Source of the DNA: Stenogyne calaminthoides
Taxonomy: Eukaryota; Streptophyta; Magnoliopsida; Lamiales; Lamiaceae
Length of the DNA: 64,000 nucleotides
Reading direction: 5' to 3'
Assembly: GCA_037126765.1 (NCBI GenBank)
Contig: JBBCBC010000030.1
Span: 9,012,786-9,076,785, forward strand
Numbering within the stretch: the stretch's first letter is position 1; every line of letters begins with the position of its first letter. A program made the position numbers and the translations under genes. Of the stretch, positions 33,532-45,770 are shown piece after piece. The notes beneath the pieces are model-generated. The model searched no databases and had not been told where the DNA came from. It saw nothing but the letters and a program-made list of their open reading frames with translations.

Positions 33532-36115
33532 TTAGTATTAATTAAAATTGAATTAGATAAAAATTAAACCGACTAATCGACAATTTACGTTTTATTTTAA
33601 AAAAATATAGAGTTGTCATTGCTAATATGAAAAGGAATATAAAATACAGTAATATTGCAAATCAAAATATCACCGTCCCAAGGTGTATGTTAGTATAAAT
33701 AGATGACTATAAAAACATTTTTCTTTCCTGTGAGGTATTTTGATATTTAATAGGTGTAAATGTAGGACAATCGAAGTCAAAAAAAAAAAGTGGTTCGTGA
33801 AAAGGTCAAGCTCTATCCCAGTCAAATCTAATAATCTAATATTGATGTATAGTTTGCATGAATATTGGGAGACATGTCCTATACTTCTATTAGGAGCTAA
33901 ACTTGGTGCAAATATGCTTTTGTGGATAATTTTATGTTCTTAGTCAAGTATTAGACTATAGTTAGATTTTCTGTTCTGGGTTCAAATTCTTGTTTCTATC
34001 TCGTGACTTTAATACAAGTAAAAGTTTGAAATTGGTTCCAGATGTTCTATGTAACATGTTTGGGTCGTATGCTATGCCATGCAACAATTGTATTCACGAT
34101 TCCTTCAAACAACAATTTTCATCTCGTATCAACGAATTAGATGACACGTCAACATGAAATTGTATCTAGGAACAATAGTTAATAAATTGTATCTAGTATT
34201 TTGAAAACAAGGGAATGAGGAAGGTAGTAACAAATTTTGACTACATATACTAACATGTTTTGTGTCAATCAGTATCACATTTTTGTTCTTCTTGCAACAT
34301 ATTATTAGGTCTATCAATATCATAGATGTTAAACGGGCTGACCCTAATTCATTAGGGCTAGTCCTATCGACCCTAACTCATTATGACTAGTCCTACAGGC
34401 TAGACGGTTCAGGATCTTGTCGATTCGCTCTTAACATGTCATTAATAGTCAGGACGTAACAGATCACTAACAGGCTACGGAATAAAAGTAATAAATTAAA
34501 TTATAATAGAAAATAATTAAAGCAATAATTAATATACCATAACATTTAAACTAATTCTAATAATTTTTTTCAATACCAAACTATGCTTATGGGCATTAAT
34601 CACAAAATATGTTTCTCATATTTGTTACAGGGTACATGCAACATATTCGAACTTTAATGCTTAAATAAATTAACATGTCATATATATAATAGGAAAGTGA
34701 AACTGTAAACATATATATATATATATAAAAATTGGGCTGGCGAGTCAGCCTGGGCTAACCGATCCGAGCTAAAAAAAGCCTAGTTTTAAATAGGTCACCA
34801 AATGCACGAACATAGCCTTTTATATCACATAGGAAAAAAAAAACTTTTGTTGATATATCATGCAAGTACAATTTGTCTCTATTAGCACCACACTTGTTGT
34901 TCATGTTAACAAAAAAAAGAAAAAAAAAAGATTTGCTGGAAAAATAATTAAGAAGAAAAACACTAGAAACATTGATTTTTGTTCACACATTTTGTGACTA
35001 ACGATAGCACATTTTGACCTGTTTGGCCCTCTAATGACCCAAAAATTTTGACACTCTCCTCAAATCAATGTATATTGCATGTGACAAGAGTGCCGTCTCA
35101 TAAAAGAAGTGTTCTCGTTTGCAAGAAGAACTTTTCTATGGTTAAAAGGGGTCTTTGCCCTTCCTGACATCTAATAAAAGATTGACATGTCATATAATTT
35201 CATCTTGGGGGATCTACATTTGCAACGAGATTAAATAATTAATTTTATAAAACATATAAAATTACCGAAAAAAAATTATAGTATTTTTTTAAAAACTGAA
35301 CTATATATAATGATTAAAACACCGCTCTCGCTTATTTCGAATTTATATCATGATGGTTCGATTGATATTCCGACGAAGTTGAACTTTGTTCCAATTTTAC
35401 TTTTATCCCAAATCAATTTCTTTACAGGTTTGGGAGTCGTGCACTTTGTAATTTTCAGAATGTATCATCATTTATAGGTTTGCGAAATTTCCATTGATTT
35501 TCCAATTGAATTCTTCAAATTATTGAATTGCAAAAGTGGTCAATCGTAATTCTAATTCAAAAGATTTTTTTCCATATTTCAAAAATTTATTTTCCAATAT
35601 AACATTAGTGTTTGTGAAAATATTTTACATATTTTTTATAAAAAAATTTCTCAATCCATTATAATTTGTTAATATTTATTCCATACAAACTTATTTCAAA
35701 GATTTTTCTCAATTCATTATCCTAATCCATTATAATTTATTAATATTTATTCAAAAGATTTGTTTCTCAATTTAACATTAGAGTTTGTGAAAATATACTA
35801 CATATTTTTTAAAAAGATTTTTTTCATCCGTTATAATTTGTTAATATTTATTTCAAATATTAATCTCCCAATTTTGGCGGGAAAATTCAATAGTTTTTAA
35901 ATTTGGGGCGGATTAGTTATATTATTATATATATATATAGATATAGATAACTTTAAATTTTATTTAAAAAAATATTTTATTTTATAATATAATATAGATA
36001 ATATTTTTTAAAAAATAAACAGTATCATATTAGCTGGTCGAACTGTCAATCGATGCCCAAGTCAGTTTGAAAAAACATTGCTCGTCAGAAATCTAAAATG
36101 TTATTATAAAACTTT
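33532..36115. other. Gene-free AT-rich stretch upstream of RPL8
   Basis: No supported exon. Holds scattered low-complexity tracts ((TA)n near 34712 and 35928), two related GGGCTnGnCC-rich patches (34330-34430 and 34730-34790) that may be ends of a degraded DNA transposon, and repeated TTTATTTTCCAATATAACATT-like phrases between 35580 and 35880. Confidence 0.45.
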
Positions 36116-36120
36116 ACCCA

Positions 36121-36255
36121 TGGGCCAAATTAGAAATTGACCGTTATAGCCCAAACTAGCTTTCGGCCAACTAAAACCAATATCGAACACGACACGGGCC
36201 CAATATCCCAAGCCCATCTCCACAACTAGGTCAAAACAACGCTTTAAAACCCTAA
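36121..36255 (+). promoter_or_regulatory. RPL8 promoter with site II elements and a telo box
   Basis: Four site II-type motifs (TGGGCC/T): TGGGCC at 36121-36126, AGCCCA at 36148-36153, GGGCCCA at 36196-36202 and AGCCCA at 36211-36216. A telo box AAACCCTAA follows at 36247-36255, about 80 bp before the ATG. This combination is characteristic of plant cytosolic ribosomal protein genes and couples them to cell growth through TCP-type factors; the factor assignment is family knowledge. Confidence 0.75.
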
Positions 36256-36336
36256 TCATCCTCCCCACCCCCAATTCATTTGCACACTTCTCCGCCGTTC
36301 TCACACTCTCACACACAGCACTCGCCGCTGCCGGAA

Positions 36337-37988
36337 ATGGGTCGCGTGATTCGGGCACAGCGTAAGGGAGCGGGATCCGTATTCAAGTCCCACACGCACC
36401 ACCGCAAGGGTCCGGCCAGATTCCGTTCGCTCGACTTCGGCGAGCGCAATGGGTACCTGAAGGGCGTCGTCACCGAGATCATCCACGACCCCGGCCGTGG
36501 CGCGCCGCTCGCTCGCGTCACCTTCCGCCACCCCTTCCGATTCCAGCACCAGAAGGAGCTGTTCGTCGCCGCCGAGGGTATTTACACCGGCCAGTTCATC
36601 TATTGTGGTAAGAAGGCTAATTTGGTTGTTGGTAATGTGTTGCCCATCAGATCTATCCCTGAGGGTGCCGTCGTTTGCAACGTCGAGCATCACGTTGGTG
36701 ACCGTGGGGTTTTAGCTAGGGCTTCTGGCGATTACGCTATTGTTATCTCCCACAACCCGGATAATGGAACGTCTAGGTACAATTTTATCCAAATTTTTTA
36801 TTTGATTTTTCCATTATAACTTGGTTTATGTGTGTATTGTTGACTTGTTTAATTTGAATGTGTTATTTTGTCGAGATTTTCGATATGGGGTTGGATATGT
36901 TACGAGTATTGATGTTGTCATTCGACTGTTCGTGTTGAATCTTTTAGGATATAAGAACACAAATTGATACTTCGTAGAGTACAAACTTATACTTTTATAT
37001 ATTATAAGTAGTACCTTTTGTATGCTTTAGGATATAAACTGAAATTGTATTTAGTTCTTTGTTCTGATTCATGTCTTGCCAAAACTTGTGTGTTATGGAA
37101 GAATTCCTTATGTTGCTTCTTGTTTGAGTGATATGGAGCCACTGAAATGTATCGTATTATAAATTTTGTATTTCTCGCGATGCTTTTATTGAAAAATGGT
37201 ATGAGATTTTCTCATTTGGGTTATAATTCGTGTTCTGATTCCCTCAATATGGATCATGTTCGCATTTTTATCACTGGTTTCCACATGTTTTTTAGAGACA
37301 TTTTTGGTCTTTTGGGATTGTATCTGATTTTTTGTTGTTGTTTGTGTGGGGATTAACCCTATCAATTCATTTTGAGATAGAAAAGTATATGATAAGACCT
37401 AAAAAGTATGAATCTTTCATATTGTTTGCCCCTAGATACCAAACCTCTTTCTTTCATCATGTAGTATCACTAGTTTTAACTCATGACATATGCTGACCAT
37501 TTTAGAAAAAGAAACCTGAAATATGTCAAACCCTTAACCCTAAAACTGTTTATATTGTTTTCGTGATGGCGTGTATGTATCATATCATATGCTTATGATA
37601 TAAATATTTCATCGTTCATTGATTCCACAATCTCGTTTTTGTTATCAGAATCAAGCTCCCATCAGGAGCCAAGAAGATCATCCCAAGTGGATGCCGTGCA
37701 ATGGTTGGCCAGGTTGCCGGTGGTGGACGTACTGAGAAACCCATGTTGAAGGCTGGAAACGCATACCACAAGTTCAGAGTGAAGAGGAACTCATGGCCCA
37801 AGGTTCGTGGTGTTGCTATGAATCCAGTTGAGCATCCCCATGGTGGTGGTAATCATCAACATATTGGTCACGCCAGTACTGTTCGTCGTGATGCACCACC
37901 CGGGCAAAAGGTTGGTCTTATTGCTGCCAGAAGAACTGGACGTCTCCGTGGTCAAGCTGCTGCCACAGCTGCTAAAGAAAAGGCATAG
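36337..37988 (+). CDS. RPL8: 60S ribosomal protein L8 (uL2), two exons, 259 codons
   Basis: Core protein of the large cytosolic ribosomal subunit at the peptidyl-transferase centre. Exon 1 is 36337-36776 and exon 2 is 37649-37988, separated by an 872-bp GT-AG intron (TCTAG|GTAC, TATCAG|AATC). Summed coding length is 780 nt including TAG, matching the family. Hallmarks are the start MGRVIRAQRKGAGSVF, HHRKGPARFRSLDF, the ENGTLKGVV-like region, CRAMVGQVAGGGRTEKPMLK and the catalytic-centre loop VAMNPVEHPHGGGNHQH. The start is the ATG at 36337 rather than the upstream in-frame ATG at 36280, because only the former gives the conserved MGRVIRAQ terminus and suits the promoter. Codon use in exon 1 is markedly GC-rich against its AT-rich surroundings. 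Confidence 0.98.
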
Positions 37989-39300
37989 GCTACTACTTTG
38001 TTTTAACTTTATTCAAGCAAATCTGTTTTTTGTGTTAGAAGAATGAGTTATTTCCATGATATACTTGTTTCTTGTGGGATTATTAAGATTTTGTTGTGTT
38101 TGTTTTCATTGGAGATTATCTATATTTTTGATGAATTTGAGTCTTTACATTGTTTTGTCATTTTTAATGCGTATTAGATTTTACATGCTCTTGTTGCCAA
38201 GTGGTTTATGCCATTTTTTAAGCAGTTCGATGGAAATGAAGAGGAATAATTGTTCATGTTTTAGTTGTTATATACATAATACAGTGTTCTTAGAATTGGA
38301 TTCAGATGCCAATAAAAAACTGTTCATGTTTTAGTAGTTGTATACAGTGTTTTCAAAATTAGATTTAATCATCTGGTTTAATCGTTGAATTGGGAAGTGG
38401 CCTTGAAATTTAGACACGATATTGATTATATCAAATATATGCTCCTATAATATATGAAATGTTGCTTAATATCTTTGGAAGCAAGAATATTTAAATTTAG
38501 AAATGCTTAATAGGAATTACAGAATGCCAATATTTATATATATATTTATATAAAATGCCCGATGGATTTGAGATTTCCTATATGAGGAATGATGAGAATC
38601 GTATTATGTATGATATTAAATTATAAAGTTCATTTAATGAAATAAAAATAATCGGAGCTAAATAACTAAAAATTGAAATATTTCCTAAAAAAATGGTAAA
38701 ATTGGCAACAGCTGTGTGTGACTATGTGACTATGTTTATTTCAATGAAATTTATAAATTATAATTTTTTAAAAATAAATGTATATTCATTATTTTTTTAA
38801 TTTTAAAAAATAAACATAAATCATTTTAATGATTCGGCCCCAACTGAACCGCCAACCTATTGCCCCCCGCGGTTTGATTTTATATATCCACTAATAATGT
38901 TTATTTTCTGTCCTCCCCGGTTGATTTATTTCGATAACTTCAACAAATTCAATAATTTTGTACGAACAGGTTAAGTACCAAGTTGATGCTGATCACATTA
39001 GTCTTTCTTCATAGAATTGTCTTCAAAATTTAGTTTTTTTTTTCACTAAATTTAATTACCAAATAAATCTTAAAATCATGATAAAATTATGAAATTGATT
39101 ATATAAATCTAATTTAAAATTAAAACTGAAATTATTTTAATGAAATGTAATAATATCAAAATAAAAATTATAGTTCAAATTATCTATCTTGTAATTTTTT
39201 ACGGACCAATCACCCAATAAATGTAAAATGAGAGATTATATAATAGTATAACAGAAAATTCAGATGACAAAATATAAAGTGAACAAACTTTACACAAAAA
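37989..39300. other. RPL8 3' region and gene-free flank
   Basis: Includes the RPL8 3' UTR with an AATAAA at about 38311, then AT-rich sequence without a supported feature. Confidence 0.5.
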
Positions 39301-39304
39301 TTTG

Positions 39305-40215
39305 TGAAATTAATTAAGGAGTGTGACTTATATTATTAAAGGGTATTAGTTGTGATAACTGAATGATGTGACTTATATTACAACAGTAGATATTAGTAGA
39401 GCTGTCAGAACGAGTCGGCAGGTCGAGTCGGCTCAAAACCCACTTCAACCCACATTTTTGTGGGTTTGGGCGGGCCAACCCACTACGGGCTTGGGTCGAA
39501 AACTACTCAACCCAACCCAATCCATAGCGGGTAGCGGGCTAGCCCGCGGGTTTTTTTTAATAAAATATTATTTTTTTACATGTGTTATTTATAATAAATT
39601 TTAGAGTAGGTCTTCGATAAAACTTGTAAATATCATTAAATTTTTACCACTATACTTATAATTTAGTATAATAACACTTGTAAAGTGAGATCATAACTTT
39701 AAATGCTAGAGGTATTAGTTTATAAGAATATTGGTATAATTTTATAAGTGTAATGAAATTAATTTCATAATATGAACATGTTTCACATGAGAGTGTATGT
39801 GTAAATTTTAAACATCATATGAACAATGTCTTAATAAATTATTTTTTGTATTTATATTTCTGTAATTTAAGTAAATTTAATGATATTATTAAAAAAATTT
39901 ATTATTATTATTATTTTTTTAAAAGCCCGCGGGCCAATCCAAAGCAACCCACCCCAACTCACTCTAACTCGCAGCCCAAACGGGCCAACCCAAACGGGCT
40001 CTTTCTCCGGCGGGCTCATAAATACTCAACCAACCCGCCCCATATACAGGCGGGCCTGGGCCGGCCCATTTTGACAGCTCTAGATATTAGTAGAGATAAC
40101 TGAAGGGTGTGACTTATATTATAAAAAAATATTAATTGTGATAATTGAAGGGTCATGCCTCTAAAAAAAGAATCAATTTCACGGTAGAATTTAAGTTTCA
40201 TAATATACCAACTCA
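39305..40215. repeat. GTGTGACTTATATTA dispersed repeat, split by the hAT element
   Basis: The parts 39305-39396 and 40083-40215 join into one copy resembling 32780-32995, with GTGTGACTTATATTA units, a TTTCACGGT segment and a final CATACCAACTCA-like end. Confidence 0.55.
39397..40082. mobile_element. Non-autonomous hAT element, 686 bp
   Basis: Terminal inverted repeats TAGAGCTGTCA and TGACAGCTCTA, with a perfect 8-bp target duplication GATATTAG (39389-39396 and 40083-40090), the hAT signature. Subterminal parts are rich in CCCGC, GGGCC and AACCC strings while the centre is AT-rich. No transposase. It sits inside a copy of the GTGTGACTTATATTA dispersed repeat. Confidence 0.88.
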
Positions 40216-40332
40216 ATTCAGATTGATGTTCTCAAATGGTGAGAGCCTTAATTGGAGATAATATCATTTTTAGTCCTGTAAGTTTGGACGATTTCATTTT
40301 TAATCCGGTAACTTTTTACTTTTTTAATTTTA

Positions 40333-40582
40333 GGGGGGGTGTATTCAATTGAGATTCTATTGGATTTTTTTAGACTTTAAAAAGTCTGTGGATTTAGAAA
40401 ATCCGTAGACTCCATGCAGAGTTTGACTAATTTTTTTTATTAATTTACATGGATTTTCATAGACTTGACAGGATTGTGGAATACACTATTTTTTATTGAT
40501 TTACAACCATGGTTCAGTCTGAGGCCAAAGTTCATAAGTTCATCTTTGTTTATGAGTTCTTTACATTGAAAGTCTTCCTAGT
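40333..40582. mobile_element. MITE fragment cut by the LTR element
   Basis: Starts GGGGGGTGTATTCAATTGAG, a common plant MITE end, and contains the internal pair GTGTATTC / GGAATACAC. Its right side stops where the LTR begins at 40583, so the retroelement probably inserted into or beside it. Superfamily uncertain. Confidence 0.35.
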
Positions 40583-41114
40583 TGTTGGTCCCGGTGCAAA
40601 CGAGTCTTACACGTGTATGGGGGGGGGGAATATACGTGTTCAGTGATTTTAAAACTTTTCTTTACTGAGGTCAGCTTGGGTCAGGTTGTCCTGATGATTT
40701 GGTCCTGAGAAGCACAAATCGCCCTGAGTCAAAGTCTACCTGAGACAGTGATCCTGAGCTGCTTTCAGAAACCTCAGATAATCCCAACTGATCCTGAGTT
40801 ATCAGAGATACTGAGTTGCTTGAATAGCTACTCAGATGTGCGGAATGGTTGGCCCTAAGTTTATACTCGTTTTATACTTTGCTGAAAAACTTCCTTTTAA
40901 TTGAATAGTGATTAGGCTGTGATTCAGTTCAGAGGCAACTTCAGTGGATTGATTCCAACTGAATATCAGTGAAAATATGCTTTCAGTTTAAAGGTATGCA
41001 ACAGTTAATCAAAGCAATACAGAAAGCAAATAACACAGCAAGTTATAGTGGTTCAGAGACTCAAGCTCCTACGTCCACTCTCTCTGACTCTCAGAGAAAT
41101 TCCTTAATCACCTC

Positions 41115-41290
41115 CTAAGGTTTTCTGACTACCTCTGTAGTTTACTAACCTTTCTATTTTGAGCTTTCTGATTACCTCTGTAGTTTACTTACTCAAAACT
41201 CACACAAGTTTTCTGACTATCCAAGATAGTTTACTCACTTCTTCTCTAGAGTTTTCTGACTACCTCAATGTAGTTTACAAACTCTTTACA
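41115..41290. repeat. Four-copy 45-bp tandem repeat in the copy-1 LTR
   Basis: Units around TTTTCTGACTACCTCTGTAG followed by TTTACT recur at about 41120, 41163, 41210 and 41253. Confidence 0.75.
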
Positions 41291-42039
41291 ACTCCAACTC
41301 ACCAACAATCACACTCAAACTACCTTACAAAGGGTTTGGGGTTTCTTGGTTGGTTTCCAACTAGGATGAGATATCCTTTACAATTAAGAACAATGCAAAG
41401 GCTAGAATATTTCTACTAAGTTTTGGATAAATCTTATCAAGCTAGACTTAGTGAATGAGCTCTCTTCGATATAAAGCACTTGGAAAATTCTTGGGTTTTC
41501 GAGTGCTTCAACTTGCAATAATAAGTTTGAGCTCTTGAGTTGCTTACAAATTTCTCGTAACCTTCAATGTAGATGGTCACAAGTATTTATAGGCATACAC
41601 CAAGGTCAATCTTGAAAAACTATCAGTTGGAAGAGATAGCTCCATGAGTTTCCTCTTATGGTGTGTGATGGACGACTATATTTAGGGTTTGAAACTCCCT
41701 AACATGTTTTAGGCAAACAACTTTTCATGTAGCTAGTCATCACTTTTTGCAGTCTGGAACATAGTACTACTGACATGCTTCAGTGACCTGTCGCTTTCAG
41801 TGTCAGTAAAGTACAATGATGTCTTCTTCAGTTTGACTGTTGTCTTCAGTTAAATGTAGACAACCTCAACGGCTCTTTTCTGGTCAATATCTCTGAGTGA
41901 TATAACCTTAACAACACTTAGTTTTAGTTCCTTTTGTCTGCATGAGAATGTCTTGGGCAATATCTACTTTTCTGAATAATCGCGTTCTTCACCGATTATT
42001 GTATCCTTGGATAGATATTTTCGATTGCCTCGGAACATT

Positions 42040-42370
42040 GAGTTATCTTGAAGCATTGATACATTCTTGAAGTCTTGATAATTCTTTGTCGATATCCTTT
42101 GTCTTCGATCTTGATGTCTTTGAGTGTTTTGAGTCTTTTAGTCTTGATGTCTTTTGAGTCTTGATGTCTTGATGTCTTCACGGATATCTTTCGGATATCT
42201 TGGTGATATCTTGAGTCTTCATCTTGAGTCTTGATTTCTCGATTTCTGAGTCTTGATTTCTCGATTTCTCCTTGAGTCTTGATTTCTCGATTTCTCCTTT
42301 GAGTCTTGATTTCTCGGTTTCATCTTGGAACTTGAAACCGGTTTCATCTTTGAAACTTCAATTTTTGAAA
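42040..42370. repeat. GAGTCTTGATTTCTCGATTT minisatellite in the copy-1 LTR
   Basis: Imperfect tandem units of about 25-30 bp. The reverse-complement form (AATCGAGATATCAAGACTCA) occurs in the copy-2 LTRs at 52100-52440 and 63820-64000. Confidence 0.8.
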
Positions 42371-45300
42371 CTTCTTTGGTCTTGAACTATCCGATCTATA
42401 TCTGTGATTATCATTGTGCGAGATAACATCCTGAACACTCTAAAACTGAATCCTGACTCAACTATCAAGATTATCCTGAACATGTCATACTCAGGGGTTT
42501 TGGGATCTAATCAAAATCTTTCTTTATTAAATTCATCTCCCAACAATTTCCCCATTTTTGATGATGTCAAAACCATCTTGTTACAAATATACTTAACCTA
42601 TACTCAGGTTTCAGTTTTTCCTATTACAAGAATGGTATATCTCCCAACAATTATCACAAACAATCTCCCAACAATTTCTTCAACAACAATCAGACAATCA
42701 TAAGACATATCAAAAGTAAAGACATGTAAAGTAAGATAATGAGATATTATCATTGTGCATAAAAAATAAAGTTTCATTGATGAATGGTAGAAAGTTACAA
42801 CTTACAATGAACTTATCTGAATGTAAAGACAAAAAGATAAATAAATTACAAGAGTCTTCTGAGTCTTGATCTTCAGTCTTCTTTTTCTCTTCAGCTCTGG
42901 CTCTTCAGCTTTCTTCTTCCACCTCATCAGCAGACACTTCAAGGTTAAACATTCCATAATATCTCTTCTTTAGCGCATCTCTCTCCTTGATGATATCAGG
43001 ATTGTTCCCTGTCAGGCCTAACTGAATGGCGTACTGAGCAATCTCCTGAGAAATGGTTGTTTCATTCACCAAGCCATTCTCCAGCCTAGGAGGAGGGTAA
43101 GTATATGGACCAGGGCTGTTATCTGAACCTTTCCTTCATCCGCAAGATTAATCCAGCTTTGTAGGTACTTCGGATAGAAAGTCAGCAGATAGTCAATGAA
43201 AGCCTCATTAGAATCTGAGCTCTCCCCTCTCCATTCTCTCAGCACATCGTAGTAGAACCAGAATGTTCTTTTGATCTTCCCCCGCGATCATTGAACCGGA
43301 TTGGCATCCACTTGTCAATGTCGCGGCCATTTTTGTGCTTTTGCTGTCCCTCTCCTCTTGCTCGCGAACTTCTTGAAACCACTCCTTCGCCTCTGCTCTT
43401 CTTCCTTCTTTTTCCTTATCAAGGGTACTCCAGAAACTGAAGCAGCAGTTTTCTTGGCTTGCTCGACTTGGAGTGATCTCAGAGCTCTTTTGGTATTGAA
43501 GACTTCTTTTTGAGGTTCTTCCTCAGACTCTTCCAATTCCATCATCAGCTTCCTCTGAATTGGCTTAGAAGCCTTAGCTCTTTTCCCTTCGGGCTCAACA
43601 AATGCCACAACCTTCCTTTTGATAGGCAGTTCAGCTCCGGCTAGGCTTGTTCCAACCCTTCTTCTAGCACTCAGCTTCTCAGCAGCTACTTCTTGCATGG
43701 TTTCCTCAGAAACTTGAGTGTAGACAGGCTTCTCCACCTTCTTGAATTTTAGCTTCTCAGTGACTTCAACTTCTTGCAAGGCTTCATCAATGCTTTTCTT
43801 CTCAGCTTCTTTGTCTGCCTTTCTTCCTAAGGTATGTTCCAATAATATTCTTAGATCAGCTCCGGGTCTTTCCCCCTTCTTGGAACCATACCTTGGCAGA
43901 AGTTTGGATAGTGCAGTGTCCATATGATATTGCTCCTTGCTGACACTTCGCACTTCTCCCGCCAACTGATCTTGCTCTTCTTCTAGCCTCCTCAGATGGT
44001 TCTTCGCCACGGAGAACTCTTCAGACATCTGGGCAAACTGGTTGGAGAGAGCTTCTTTGAACATATCTGTCATATTGACCATGAGCATGAAGCTCATTTC
44101 CTCAACAACATTTTTGACAAGCATCTCATTCTTCTCCACCAGCTTGGCTTCAAGAAATTCAGTCCTTTCCTGATACTTTTGCTTCAGCTCTGCACTTAAT
44201 TCAGCTTTGACTCCATCCATCTTTTCTTCCATTTTTCCTTCCATGGCAGTCAGCTTGTCAGTCAGAGTAGTCTAAAGTTGCATCAGGTCTGAAGTAGAAC
44301 TCAGACTTTCCAACTTTTGACTCTGGTTGGCCAATACCTCCTCAATATGAGCAACTTTGTCCATGATTGGTCCAACCTTCTCTAGCTTCTCCACAATCGA
44401 AGTGAGATCAATCTCAGGAGCATAGGAGATCTGCTGTTTTTCCTGAGCTGGTTGTTCAGCTTGAGTCTCAGTCTCAACCTGAGCTTCAGTCTGAATCTGA
44501 ACCAGGGTTTCCACCTGAGCTTGGGTGTCCACCTGAGCTTGGATGTCCACTTGAGCCTCAGTCTGCATATCAGACATTACATAATTAAAGATAGATACTT
44601 CAGTAGCCTTGGCATAATTTTTAATAGTGCCAAAAGTTACCTGAAGGCTAACTTCAGTCTGAGGATGTTTGACAGCAGGCTCTCCAGCATCAGTACTATC
44701 TTTCTCCATCTGAGATTGACTCTCATCATCCCCTTGTTAGTCCCCATCTTGGTTTTTGTCTTTGGAGCTCGGGGCACCAACCTCAGCATCTTTCCTCTCA
44801 GCAATCTTCCTCTTTACCAGCTCATCAAAATCTGAAGTTTTCATCCTGAGCTTGGTTTTTCTGAACCCAGAGAATTCTGTTAGCACAGATGTCTCCTCAT
44901 TCCACCAGTCTTCACCTCTAAATGAAGCGATGTTGAGCATTTCAGGCAGGGTCTGGTTGAGGATGTAGACTGCTGACCTTAGTCTGAAAAAGATATCTTG
45001 GAGGTCAGGATATGTGCTAAGCTCAGGGTATCGGTCTAGAATGAACCGTTCCCCCTTGCTTCGCCACTCAGTCTCTTCAGCTTCGTCCTTCTTCAGCTTT
45101 GGGCTCTCAGGTTCAGTCGGAAGTTCTTCTGAGGGATCAAGAAATGGATCACTCAGGAGCTCATCAAGGTTCAGCAGCTCCTGAGGCTCAGTAAAATCTG
45201 AGGATTGGGCAGGCAACTCCTCAGTCTGAATCTGAGCTGGCTCTGAGGATTGAGCTGGCACTTCCTCAGTAGGAATCTGAGCAATCTCTGAGGTCTGAGG

Positions 45301-45770
45301 TCCTTTGAAGATTTCTTGAGAGAACTTGTCTGAGCTAAGCGACGTCTCAAGAATCTCAGAGAAGACTTGCTCCTCAGTTTGCTCCTGTGCCGTGGATATA
45401 ACCTGAGCCAACACTTGCAAAGGTGATTTCTGAGCTTTTTTCCCCTCAGGTTGTATCTGCTCAGGCTCACTCTCCTCCTCCTCAGTGGTAATCACCATCC
45501 TTCTGCGCTTTGGAGCAAGGGTCTTCTTCTTCAATGCTTCTCCCTTCTCCCTCTTGATCTCCATCAAAGCCTTCCCCCTGGCTTGATGGGCTTCTTCAGC
45601 AGCAGCAGGTGATTCCACTTTCTCATCTTTCTTCCCTTTCAAAGTCTTTCTGGTAGCAGTAGGCTTGAACATAATTTTAGACTTTGGGAAAGGAGTGGAG
45701 TCGGCAAAGATATCCTCCTCTTCACGGCACATCTCCAAAATAAAAGAGATTTTGGTTGCATGGAGTATCT

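Larger units (their letters stand above)
40583..42545 (-). mobile_element. 3' LTR of Sirevirus-like copia copy 1
   Basis: Read on the minus strand it starts TGTTGGGAGATGAATTTAAT (at 42545) and ends CACCGGGACCAACA (at 40583), 1963 bp with TG...CA boundaries. A purine-rich tract (AAAAATGGGGAAAT, 42559-42546) lies just before it, as expected for a polypurine tract. TATA box CTATAAATAC at 41592-41583. The same 5' LTR start occurs on the plus strand at 51883 and 63589. Contains two internal minisatellites (41115-41290 and 42040-42370). Confidence 0.85.

Noticed and set aside
36280..36336. In-frame upstream ATG giving an N-terminally extended ribosomal protein L8
   Set aside because: The extension is 5' UTR-like and low-complexity; the conserved family start is the ATG at 36337, and the promoter motifs place 36280 close to the transcription start.
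43301..44835. Plus-strand open frames (43301-43513, 43742-43927, 43996-44199, 44452-44835)
   Set aside because: They are antisense shadows of the minus-strand ORF3; their Ser/Leu-rich repeats mirror its Gln/Glu-rich coding sequence.
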